Assembly: GCA_030622395.1 (NCBI GenBank)
Contig: JAUXGF010000013.1
Location: 1-13,259 of the forward strand
Source of the DNA: Calditrichaceae bacterium
Lineage (GTDB): Bacteria > Calditrichota > Calditrichia > Calditrichales > Calditrichaceae
Direction: 5' to 3'
DNA: 13,259 bases
This document shows, piece by piece, positions 6,354 through 13,169 of the stretch. The translations under genes and the position numbers were made by a program. The notes under the pieces are model-generated. The model saw only the letters and a program-made list of their open reading frames with translations, was not told the DNA's origin and made no database searches. Numbering within the stretch: position 1 is the first letter of the stretch; the number at the start of each line of letters is the position of its first letter.

Positions 6354-6422
6354 GGTAATCGGTGATCAGTAATCAGTAACCAGTGTCTTTTATCTTGTAT
6401 CTTACATCCAGCATCCAGTATC
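6354..6422. repeat. Heptamer array, units mostly ending in ATC
   Basis: Units in order: GGTAATC, GGTGATC, AGTAATC, AGTAACC, AGTGTC (six bases), TTTTATC, TTGTATC, TTACATC, CAGCATC, CAGTATC. The 7-nt phase is kept except at the one six-base unit. It forms the middle of the 378-bp gap between tatD and ksgA (6117-6494). The rest of that gap holds the MITE-like element, the leader motif and a GC-rich hairpin; no gene is supported in it. Confidence 0.5.
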
Positions 6423-6457
6423 CCCGCAATAGCAGCCTGCCTGCCGCAGGCGGGGAT
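6420..6457. repeat. GC-rich nested hairpin downstream of tatD
   Basis: ATCCCCGC (6420-6427) pairs perfectly with GCGGGGAT (6450-6457). Inside lies CCTGC (6436-6440) opposite GCAGG (6446-6450); the inner and outer stems compete at one base. It starts 37 nt downstream of the tatD stop (minus strand) and is much more GC-rich than its surroundings. It could stall or terminate tatD transcription, but no clean T-run follows on the minus strand. A related CCTGCC-AGGCGGG core appears at the right end of the window (about 13244-13256), so it may be a dispersed repeat. Confidence 0.4.
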
Positions 6458-6494
6458 TTCCGCTCCGCTCCAACCAGCATCTATTTCAGGATTA

Positions 6495-7262
6495 TTAAAG
6501 ATTTAATTTAAAAAGCGTTTTTGCGTTATCTGATGTTATGCTGCCAAGTTCCTCAATAGAAATGCCTTTTAAATCGGCTATTTTTTTTGCAGTGTGTACT
6601 AAAAAAGCCGGTTCGTTACGCTTACCGCGTAAAGGCGCAGGCGTTAAAAAAGGACTGTCTGTTTCTAAAAGTAAATTTTCCAAAGGCGTTTGAATGACAA
6701 GAGGATCAGTCGTACTTTTTTTAAAGGTGATATTACCTGTAAATGATATATATAAATTTGTTAGTAATATTTTTTCTAAAAAAGACTCGTCCCCTGAAAA
6801 GGAATGTAAAACCCCTCCTGTTTCCGCAACGCCTTCGTTGGAAATTATCTCATACATATCATCGTGAGAATCACGGTTATGGATGATTAAAGGCAGATTC
6901 AATTCTGTGGCTAATTTTATTTGTTTTTTAAAGATATTTTTTTGTGTCTCTTTATCGGCGTGCATGTGATAATAATCCAAACCGATTTCGCCGATTGCCA
7001 CCACTTTTTCATGCTGCGTTAATTCTTTGATTTTTTCAAAATCATTATAATGGGCAGAAGCGCAGTCTGAAGGATGTATGCCTACAGCCGCAAAGACAGA
7101 CGCGTATTTTTCTGCGATTTTCACCGCTTGCTCCGATGATTTTAAATCCGTCCCGATTGTAATAATACCCGACACCTTATTTTCGATAGCCCGTTGAATA
7201 ACGATTTCGCGGTCTTCATCATAAGAATCAAAATCTAAATGTGTATGGGTGTCTATAAACAT
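6495..7262 (-). CDS. tatD: TatD family metal-dependent hydrolase (putative deoxyribonuclease)
   Basis: A TIM-barrel amidohydrolase-superfamily enzyme. Family members act as metal-dependent 3'-5' exonucleases on DNA or RNA, or as D-aminoacyl-tRNA deacylase-like enzymes; the cellular role varies. The 255-residue protein is full length and has the whole metal set: His6 and His8 (DTHTHLD), Glu92 (AIGEIGLDYYH), His128 (LIIHNRDS), His153 (VLHSFSGD) and Asp202 (LLETDSPFLTP), plus the GKRNEP family signature. The ATG at 7262 follows GAGAAAG closely. It is collinear with metG (upstream) and ksgA (downstream), a neighbourhood familiar from Bacillus subtilis (metS, yabD, ksgA). It is separated from both by gaps of about 300-380 nt that contain MITE-like elements, so separate transcripts are possible. 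Confidence 0.95.
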   Translation of the reverse strand: MFIDTHTHLDFDSYDEDREIVIQRAIENKVSGIITIGTDLKSSEQAVKIAEKYASVFAAVGIHPSDCASAHYNDFEKIKELTQHEKVVAIGEIGLDYYHMHADKETQKNIFKKQIKLATELNLPLIIHNRDSHDDMYEIISNEGVAETGGVLHSFSGDESFLEKILLTNLYISFTGNITFKKSTTDPLVIQTPLENLLLETDSPFLTPAPLRGKRNEPAFLVHTAKKIADLKGISIEELGSITSDNAKTLFKLNL

Positions 7263-7334
7263 ATCTTTCTCGTCAAATAATTATTTATTTAAAACCGCCA
7301 AATTATTACTTTTTTAATCTTTTCACGAAGTGAC

Positions 7335-7344
7335 CCCTATAGGG
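7335..7344. repeat. Perfect palindrome CCCTATAGGG in the metG-tatD gap
   Basis: A 10-base perfect palindrome lies between two copies of TTTAATCTTTT-like sequence (about 7313-7322 and 7350-7360), on the tatD side of the MITE-like element. The gap 7263-7558 has no supported gene. The palindrome is too short to call a terminator or operator with confidence. Confidence 0.25.
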
Positions 7345-7387
7345 AACCTTTAATCTTTTTTACGGCTCTGCCATACAGTGGAATTAC

Positions 7388-7561
7388 TACTTAATGCCTG
7401 AATGAAAAAACACAAAAACCGTCATTTTCCCACGGGGACGCCTTGCGGCGCGAGCGGAGCGAGAAATCTTTTGCCTTGAAAAATGGGGCGTTTTAAGATT
7501 TCTTCCCGATTTATCGGGATCAAAATGACAAGAAAAAGTGTTTTCGTTCAGGCACTACTTA
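7388..7561. mobile_element. MITE-like inverted-repeat element, copy B
   Basis: The element proper is 7394-7555 (162 bp). The left end is ATGCCTGAATGAAAA; the right end, read inward on the opposite strand, is GTGCCTGAACGAAAAC. It is flanked by the non-palindromic direct repeat TACTTA (7388-7393 and 7556-7561), part of a longer identity ACTACTTAA (7386-7394 and 7554-7562). The core CCTTGAAAAATGGGGCG (7474-7490) and the TCCCGATTTATCGGGA near-palindrome (7505-7520) match copy A in order and orientation. The right flanking repeat overlaps the TAA stop codon of metG, so the element landed exactly at the 3' end of that gene. The hairpin could act as a 3' end for metG transcripts. Confidence 0.7.
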
Positions 7562-9628
7562 ACTAATTTTACTACCGGAAGGAATATCGTCTAAAACAGA
7601 TAGCAAAGTCAAGTTTTCTTTGTTAATTGCGGCAAGCAGCATCCCTTCGGATTTGACGCCGCGCATGGTAACCGGTTCTAAATTGACGACAACTACTACT
7701 TTTTTCCCGATTAACTCCCGTGGTTGATAGCGTTGTGAAATACCCGCCACAATCTGGCGCTGCTCGCCGTCTAATTTAATCTGCAATTTCAACAGGCGGT
7801 CGGATTTTTCCACTTTTTCAGCTTCGATAATTTCACCGATCCGTAAATCAATTTTCTTAAAAGTATCAATATTAATTAAATCAGATTGTTTTTGTTCAGG
7901 CTTATCGTTTTTATTTTCCGAAGACTGCAAAACGCTTTTCAGACGTTCGATTTCAATTTCGACAGCCGAATCTTCAATTTTAGCAAATAGTATTTCAGGC
8001 TTATTTATAGGATGGTCTTTTTTGATTGATAGAGAAGACGCATCATGCCAGTCATACCGGTTTTCAATATTCAGCATTTCGCGGATTTTACGGGAAGTAA
8101 AGGGCAGCAAGGGGTCGGCTAAAACAGAAAAGCTGCATACGGTTTGCAAACACAAGTTAATTGTAGAAGCGCAGCTATCCGCATCAGATTTTCGGGTTTT
8201 CCAGGGTTCTTTATCATTAAAATATTTATTGGCAAAGCGGGCTAAATCCATCAATTCCCGAACATAAGCTTTAAACTTATATTTGTTAATCAGGCTGCCT
8301 AAACGTTCAGGCGCTTTTTCCAATCGCTTGATAAGTTCTTTGTCCATCTTATCTAATTTAGCCAAGGGCGGGGTTTTCCCGTCAAAATATTTATGGATAA
8401 AAGTTGTCGTGCGATTGATAAAATTACCGAGGATATCGGCTAATTCATTATTATGCCGCGCCTGAAAATCTTTCCACGAAAAGTCGGTATCGCGTGATTC
8501 CGGTAAATTGCCGGCAAGTACATAGCGCAGCGAATCCGGTTCAAATTTTTCTAAATAATCATTAAGCCAAACCGCATAATTGCGGCTGGTTGAAAGTTTG
8601 CTGCCTTCCAGATTCAAAAATTCATTTGCCGGGACATTATCGGGGAGAACAAAATCGCCGTGAGCCATGAGCATCGCCGGGAAAATAATACAGTGAAAAA
8701 CAATGTTATCTTTGCCGATAAAATGAATCAGGCGAGTGTCTTTTTCCTGCCAATATTTTTTCCAGAGATCTTCCTTGCCTTTTTCGAGTGCCCACTCTTT
8801 TGTGGCGGAGATATAACCTATTGGCGCATCAAACCAGACATACAATACTTTTCCCTGAACATCGACGCCATATTGCCGCGCCGCGTCTTCGGGAACTGCA
8901 ACACCCCATGGTAAATCTCTGGTAACAGCCCGGTCTTTAAGACCGTCGTTGAACCAGCTTTGTATTTGACCAAGGGCATTCTGCTTCCATTCCCGGTGTC
9001 CGGCAATCCACTTCTCGAGTCGTTTTTGATAGTCAGCAAGGGGCAAATACCAGTGTGTTGTTTCCTTTAATACCGGTTTAGCGTCTGTTATGGCGCTGCG
9101 CGGATTTTTAAGATCTTTTGGACTTAATGAACTGCCGCAGCTTTCACACTGATCTCCATAAGCCTCTTCATAGCCGCAAGAGGGACAAACGCCGCGTATG
9201 AATCGATCCGCCAGAAACATTTTTGCTTCAGGGTCGTAAAGCTGTTTTTCTTTTTTTAAAATAAATTCATTTTTTTTAGCAAGTTTACGGAAAAAATCCT
9301 GACTGGTCTGGTGATGAATCGGAGCGGACGTCCGCCCGTAATAGTCAAAGCTTATCCCAAAATCGGCAAAACTTTTTTTATTCATTTCGTGGTATCGGTC
9401 AACTATTTTCTGTGGAGAAACGCCTTCCTTGCGGGCGCGCAGCATGATTGGAACGCCGTGTTCATCCGACCCGCAAATATAAACGACGTCGGATCCTTTT
9501 AAGCGGTGGTATCTTACAAAAATATCAGCGGGTAGATATGCGCCAGCTAAATGCCCGAGATGTATAGGCCCATTGGCATAAGGCAGAGCGCTGGTAACAA
9601 GCAGTTTTTCAGGCAAGGTAATTCCCAC
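7559..9628 (-). CDS. metG: Methionine--tRNA ligase with C-terminal tRNA-binding domain
   Basis: Class I aminoacyl-tRNA synthetase that charges tRNA-Met and tRNA-fMet. In 689 residues it shows PYANGPIHLGHL with the HIGH-type motif HLGH (23-26), and a zinc knuckle of two CxxC pairs (Cys148, Cys151, Cys161, Cys164). It also has the KMSKS-type loop as KLSTS (344-348), the helical anticodon-binding domain (about 385-550), and a C-terminal EMAP-II/Trbp111-like domain (about 585-689, starting FKKIDLRIGEI). The length is typical of the long, dimeric bacterial form. The start is uncertain: GTG at 9628 has only a weak purine stretch upstream, and TTG at 9616 (four codons later, after GTGGGA) is an alternative. 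The stop codon coincides with the flanking repeat of MITE-like copy B. Confidence 0.97.
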   Translation of the reverse strand: MGITLPEKLLVTSALPYANGPIHLGHLAGAYLPADIFVRYHRLKGSDVVYICGSDEHGVPIMLRARKEGVSPQKIVDRYHEMNKKSFADFGISFDYYGRTSAPIHHQTSQDFFRKLAKKNEFILKKEKQLYDPEAKMFLADRFIRGVCPSCGYEEAYGDQCESCGSSLSPKDLKNPRSAITDAKPVLKETTHWYLPLADYQKRLEKWIAGHREWKQNALGQIQSWFNDGLKDRAVTRDLPWGVAVPEDAARQYGVDVQGKVLYVWFDAPIGYISATKEWALEKGKEDLWKKYWQEKDTRLIHFIGKDNIVFHCIIFPAMLMAHGDFVLPDNVPANEFLNLEGSKLSTSRNYAVWLNDYLEKFEPDSLRYVLAGNLPESRDTDFSWKDFQARHNNELADILGNFINRTTTFIHKYFDGKTPPLAKLDKMDKELIKRLEKAPERLGSLINKYKFKAYVRELMDLARFANKYFNDKEPWKTRKSDADSCASTINLCLQTVCSFSVLADPLLPFTSRKIREMLNIENRYDWHDASSLSIKKDHPINKPEILFAKIEDSAVEIEIERLKSVLQSSENKNDKPEQKQSDLINIDTFKKIDLRIGEIIEAEKVEKSDRLLKLQIKLDGEQRQIVAGISQRYQPRELIGKKVVVVVNLEPVTMRGVKSEGMLLAAINKENLTLLSVLDDIPSGSKIS

Positions 9629-9727
9629 TTCTTTTCTTTAACTTTTAATTAGGGACGAAATTTACAGCAACGCAATATAATATGCAAATACTGAAAATAC
9701 TTTGCCCCTACAAAACTTCAATTTTAC

Positions 9728-9760
9728 ATTACTCCATCACTCCATATACTTCATTACTCC
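9728..9760 (-). repeat. Octamer array (ATTACTCC units) upstream of the hydrolase gene
   Basis: Units ATTACTCC (9728-9735), ATCACTCC, a nine-base ATATACTTC and ATTACTCC (9753-9760). Read on the minus strand these are the same GGAGTAAT family found downstream of the hydrolase gene and after fabH. An in-frame TTG-initiated extension of the hydrolase reading frame runs through it, but the array is unlikely to be coding. Confidence 0.5.
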
Positions 9761-9842
9761 AATTTTTCAACATTTTATTTATAAATTTGAATTGCAAATG
9801 AAAACAGAATCTTATAAATTTATCCTTGAAAGGAGAGGCGGA

Positions 9843-10763
9843 TTGAAAATAATTATATCTATTATTTTTCTGAGTATCACCGGAATTGCAGCGCTTTTTA
9901 TTTTTTTAAATCATATTTTGCAAAGAATATTTCATCTGCCGCATGTCCCCAACACAAAAACCCCAAAAGATTTTGAATTAAAATATGAAGATATTTTGAT
10001 ACCTACGGTACATGATAAAAAAATTCAAATATGGGATTTAAATCCACAAAAAAAAGCTCCTGTAATAATCGGCGTTCACGGTTGGGCAAATACTTCAGAT
10101 AAATTGCTGCCTGCCGCCAAATATCTTGTTCGGAAATGGCGCGTATTTTTATTAAACACACGTAATCATGGCGGCAGTGATGACGACAGTTATACAACCA
10201 TTATTACATACAAAGATGATTTGATTAAAACAATAGACTATGTAATCCAAAAAACAGGTTCGCCGATTGATATTATCTTGTTAGGGCATTCATTAGGAGG
10301 AGCGGCTGTATTATATACAGCGGCGAAAGACGCCAGGATTAAAGGCGTCGTTTCAATTAGTTCATTTGCCGATATGGAAGAAATGATGCGAACAGGTTTT
10401 TTTAAAGGGAGGATGCCCCGTGCTTTTATCACAAGCATGCTTACATATATTGAGTTTCGGATAGGAGAAAACCTTAAGCGCTTATCGCCGCTTTTTACAA
10501 TAAACAAATTCAAAAGCCCTGCGCTTATTATACATGGAACGAAAGATGAAACAGTTGATTTTGAAAATATGAATCGAATTGTAAAATCAGCGACTCGTGA
10601 AAATGTCCACCAATTAATAATGAAAAATCATTCGCATTCATCCCTGCTTGAAGAAACACAATTAGCCGTTGAAATTGACCGTTTCTTATCTACTTATTTC
10701 TCTGATAAAAATCAGCCACCGCCAATCCCGAAAGAAGGTTCTACCAAAGAAAAATTGGAGTAA
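9843..10763 (+). CDS. Membrane-anchored alpha/beta hydrolase
   Basis: A serine hydrolase of the alpha/beta fold; the substrate cannot be told from sequence. Numbered from TTG 9843 (306 residues), an N-terminal hydrophobic anchor (about 3-25) is followed by the catalytic domain. An oxyanion-hole HG lies in VIIGVHGWANTS, the nucleophile is Ser150 in LLGHSLGGAA, the acid is Asp235 in HGTKDETVD, and the base is His263 or His265 in NHSHSSLLEE. I chose TTG 9843 because AAAGGAG (9829-9835) lies 7 nt upstream. The frame stays open to 9702 and has an ATG at 9798, but neither has a ribosome site and the region up to 9760 is repeat DNA. The last codons and the stop fall inside an octamer array (10755-10786). 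The C-terminal QPPPIPKEGSTKEKLE looks like an unstructured tail. Confidence 0.87.
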   Translation: MKIIISIIFLSITGIAALFIFLNHILQRIFHLPHVPNTKTPKDFELKYEDILIPTVHDKKIQIWDLNPQKKAPVIIGVHGWANTSDKLLPAAKYLVRKWRVFLLNTRNHGGSDDDSYTTIITYKDDLIKTIDYVIQKTGSPIDIILLGHSLGGAAVLYTAAKDARIKGVVSISSFADMEEMMRTGFFKGRMPRAFITSMLTYIEFRIGENLKRLSPLFTINKFKSPALIIHGTKDETVDFENMNRIVKSATRENVHQLIMKNHSHSSLLEETQLAVEIDRFLSTYFSDKNQPPPIPKEGSTKEKLE

Positions 10764-10786
10764 CAGAGTAATGGAGTAATGGATTG
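10755..10786 (+). repeat. Octamer array (ATGGAGTA units) overlapping the hydrolase stop codon
   Basis: Four in-phase units: TTGGAGTA, ACAGAGTA, ATGGAGTA, ATGGATTG. The first unit supplies the last two sense codons and begins the TAA stop (10761-10763) of the hydrolase gene. The array is in inverted orientation to the one at 9728-9760, so the gene lies between inverted copies. Confidence 0.5.
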
Positions 10787-10798
10787 TCTCGTCTTGTA

Positions 10799-10823
10799 GG
10801 GATTGTTGCAAATCCCCCTTTTT
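10799..10823 (+). terminator. Possible intrinsic terminator of the hydrolase gene
   Basis: GGGATT (10799-10804) pairs with AATCCC (10811-10816) around a six-base loop, followed by CC and five T residues (10819-10823). The stem is short, so strength is doubtful, but position and T-run fit a terminator between the hydrolase gene and fabH. Confidence 0.4.
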
Positions 10824-10850
10824 GATTCTTTTACAAAAATGCCGTATATT
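10822..10850 (+). promoter_or_regulatory. Candidate sigma-70-type promoter of fabH
   Basis: TTGATT (10822-10827), a 17-base spacer and TATATT (10845-10850), ending 39 nt before the fabH ATG. Its first bases overlap the T-run of the putative terminator. It was identified from consensus likeness only. Confidence 0.4.
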
Positions 10851-10889
10851 TTAGCTTTAATATTAAGTCTTTTAAAAGGATAAATTCGT

Positions 10890-11885
10890 ATGAAAAGATC
10901 AGTTATTGTTGGAGTTGGACGCTATTTACCAAAACGAGTAGTAACTAATTTTGATTTGGAAAAAATGATGGATACTTCAGACGCCTGGATTCGTGAACGT
11001 ACAGGCATTGTTGAGAGAAGATTTGCCGAAGGGGAAGAAACTACTTCATATATGGGAGCGGAGGCTTCCAAAAAAGCTTTAAATATGGCCGGCATGAAAG
11101 CGGAAGATATTGATTTTATTATCCTCGCCACTTTAAGTCCTGACTATTTTTTCCCAGGTTCCGGCTGTTTAATGCAAGATCACCTTGGTATCCCCGGTAT
11201 CGGCGCTTTAGATGTTCGGAATCAGTGCACCGGTTTTGTTTATGGACTGGCGGTTGCCGACCAATTTATTAAAACCGGTATGTACAAAAACATTTTGGTT
11301 GTCGGCTCAGAAGTTCAAAGCAATGGATTGAATTTATCCACACAAGGACGCGATGTTGCAGTAATATTCGGCGACGGCGCAGGCGCGGTAGTGGTAAGCG
11401 CGGCAAATGATAATAACAAAGGCATCCTAACGTCAATTTTACATGCTGATGGAAAACATCATAAAGAACTTTGGGGTAAAAATCCCGGCAGCTCTTCCAG
11501 GCCGTTTGTATCCCATGAAATGATCGAGGAAGGCAGCATTTACCCCCACATGAATGGCAAATCTGTATTTAAACATGCGATCACCCGCTTTCCTGCGGTA
11601 ATAAGAGAAGCATTAGAATCTACCGGTTATACTACAAAAGACGTAGACCTCGTAATACCGCATCAGGCTAATGAACGAATTACCGAAGCAGTGCAAATAC
11701 GTTTAGAACTACCCCGCGAAAAGGTTTATCGTAATATTCATAAATATGGAAATACAACAGCCGCTTCTATTCCAATAGCCCTTAGCGAAGCTCTGGAAGA
11801 AGGCTTGATCAAAGAAGGCTCTCTCGTATGCCTGGCTGCTTTCGGCAGTGGATTTACCTGGGCGGCAAGTTTAGTGCGCTGGTAA
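10890..11885 (+). CDS. fabH: Beta-ketoacyl-ACP synthase III (FabH)
   Basis: Starts fatty-acid synthesis by condensing an acyl-CoA (usually acetyl-CoA or a branched primer) with malonyl-ACP. The 331-residue thiolase-fold protein has the Cys-His-Asn triad: Cys113 (RNQCTGFVYG), His258 (VIPHQANERI) and Asn288 (KYGNTTAASIP). The usual N-terminal SDAWIRERTGIVERR segment (30-44) and GDGAGA (161-166) are present. The residues before the catalytic Cys are NQ rather than the more familiar AA or SA, which marks a sub-branch and may reflect primer preference. AAAAGGA (10874-10880) lies 9 nt before the ATG. It has its own candidate promoter and is followed by a long inverted array, so it may be monocistronic. 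lipA lies downstream on the same strand. Confidence 0.93.
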   Translation: MKRSVIVGVGRYLPKRVVTNFDLEKMMDTSDAWIRERTGIVERRFAEGEETTSYMGAEASKKALNMAGMKAEDIDFIILATLSPDYFFPGSGCLMQDHLGIPGIGALDVRNQCTGFVYGLAVADQFIKTGMYKNILVVGSEVQSNGLNLSTQGRDVAVIFGDGAGAVVVSAANDNNKGILTSILHADGKHHKELWGKNPGSSSRPFVSHEMIEEGSIYPHMNGKSVFKHAITRFPAVIREALESTGYTTKDVDLVIPHQANERITEAVQIRLELPREKVYRNIHKYGNTTAASIPIALSEALEEGLIKEGSLVCLAAFGSGFTWAASLVRW

Positions 11886-11898
11886 TGCGTATAAAAGA

Positions 11899-12096
11899 AT
11901 TGGAGCAATGGAATGGTGAAGTGATGGAGTAATGGGAAGAATGGAGTTATGAAGAATTGAATTATTGAATTAATGGAGTAATGAATTGGTGAATAATTGG
12001 AATAATGGAATGCCTGCGTTAGCGATTTAACCTAACAATTCAACCATCAATCCAATAATCCATTAATCCATTAATTCATCAATTCAACAATTCATT
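11899..12096. repeat. Inverted octamer arrays forming a potential cruciform between fabH and lipA
   Basis: From 11899 to 12011 there are about 14 units on an 8-nt period, of the type AATGGAGT, ATTGAATT and AATGAATT, with one nine-base unit at 11931-11939. After a 25-base unrelated spacer (12012-12036) come complementary-type units: AATTCAAC (12037-12044), a four-base break, and six uninterrupted octamers from 12049: AATCCAAT, AATCCATT, AATCCATT, AATTCATC, AATTCAAC, AATTCATT. The right array is an imperfect reverse complement of the left one, so a long hairpin is possible. It fills nearly all of the 287-bp gap between fabH and lipA; no gene is supported here. Confidence 0.6.
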
Positions 12097-12172
12097 TCCT
12101 TAAGAATATTATTTAATATAGATCGGACTATTACACTTAAAATTAAATTTAGCAAAAAGAAAGCAAGTAAAA

Positions 12173-13072
12173 TTGTCTCAAAAAACAAGCCCGCTAAATA
12201 TAGCTCAAAACACATCGCTTCGAAGACCCGAATGGCTTAAAATCCGCCTGGGTTCAGGGAAGAATTTTTCTGATATACGAAATCTAATTTCCGATCTAAA
12301 ATTACATACTGTTTGTGAAAGCGCGCGCTGCCCAAATATCAGCGAATGCTGGAACAGGCGGACAGCGACCTTTATGATTTTAGGCAGCATTTGTACCCGT
12401 AGCTGTACATTTTGCAATATTGAAGTTAATAAGCCCACAGAATATGACGAGGAAGAACCATCCCGTGTCGCTAAAGCTGTTAAGAGGCTAAATCTGCGTC
12501 ATGCCGTGATTACCTCCGTGGCGCGTGATGATTTAAGCGACGGCGGCGCATCTATGTTTGCACAAACCATTCGACAAATAAACATAGAACAAAAGGAATG
12601 CACTGTCGAAGTTCTCATTCCTGATTTTAAGGGCGATTTGCAAAACCTCGATATTGTACTCGACGCCAACCCTAATATTTTAAATCACAATTTAGAAACA
12701 GTGGAGCGCCTGCAAAAACCGCTGCGTGTTCAGGCAACTTATAAAAGATCGCTGTCAGTTTTACAGCATGCCAAAGAACGCGGCTTCATTATAAAATCCG
12801 GAATCATGGTCGGCGTGGGAGAAGATAAAAAAGAAATTATTCAGACCTTCCGCGATTTAAGAACAATAAACTGCGATATTCTTACAATCGGGCAATACCT
12901 GCCTCCAACTAAAATGCATTACCCTTTGCACCGTTTTTATCATCCTGATGAATTTAAAGAATTAAAGACGATCGCCCTAAAATTAGGTTTTACACATGTT
13001 GAATCGGGGCCGTTAGTGCGAAGCTCATATCATGCAGATGAACAAATCTCTTGCAAAAAATCCGGTGATTAA
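12173..13072 (+). CDS. lipA: Lipoyl synthase (LipA)
   Basis: Radical-SAM enzyme that inserts two sulfur atoms into protein-bound octanoyl groups to make lipoyl cofactor. The auxiliary-cluster cysteines are Cys48, Cys53 and Cys59 (CESARCPNISEC); the radical-SAM cluster CxxxCxxC is Cys74, Cys78 and Cys81 (CTRSCTFC). The C-terminal RSSYHAD (283-289) supplies the serine ligand of the auxiliary cluster. Also present are the family segments TATFMILGS and LPPTKMHYPLHRFYHPDEF. With 299 residues it is full length. No ATG lies upstream in frame, so TTG 12173 is the best start; it leaves an 18-residue lead before RPEWLKIR, as is usual. There is only a weak purine stretch before it. A GGACTATTACA sequence (about 12125-12135) loosely resembles the leader motif. 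No lipB lies in the window. Confidence 0.95.
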   Translation: MSQKTSPLNIAQNTSLRRPEWLKIRLGSGKNFSDIRNLISDLKLHTVCESARCPNISECWNRRTATFMILGSICTRSCTFCNIEVNKPTEYDEEEPSRVAKAVKRLNLRHAVITSVARDDLSDGGASMFAQTIRQINIEQKECTVEVLIPDFKGDLQNLDIVLDANPNILNHNLETVERLQKPLRVQATYKRSLSVLQHAKERGFIIKSGIMVGVGEDKKEIIQTFRDLRTINCDILTIGQYLPPTKMHYPLHRFYHPDEFKELKTIALKLGFTHVESGPLVRSSYHADEQISCKKSGD

Positions 13073-13131
13073 ACGGGATGGGGAATTTATTTGGGTGTAT
13101 ATTTGGAATAAAACAAACCCACCCCTAACCC

Positions 13132-13169
13132 CTCCCAAGAGGGGAATAAGACAATGCCCCTCTTGGGAG
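13132..13169. repeat. Perfect 13-bp hairpin downstream of lipA
   Basis: CTCCCAAGAGGGG (13132-13144) pairs perfectly with CCCCTCTTGGGAG (13157-13169) around a 12-base loop. It begins 59 nt after the lipA stop. No T-run follows on either strand, so a factor-independent terminator is not clear. A transcript-end-stabilising hairpin or a dispersed intergenic repeat is more likely. The C-rich lead (ACCCACCCCTAACC, about 13117-13130) seems to belong to the same unit. Beyond it, to the window end, I see no gene. Confidence 0.5.

Noticed and set aside
6354..6422. Considered as a CRISPR array
   Set aside because: Units are 7 nt with no spacers and no Cas genes nearby; the 8-nt arrays elsewhere fail for the same reason.
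9702..9842. N-terminal extension of the hydrolase frame from TTG 9702 or ATG 9798
   Set aside because: No ribosome site precedes either start, part of the extension is octamer repeat, and TTG 9843 has AAAGGAG at ideal spacing followed directly by the membrane anchor.
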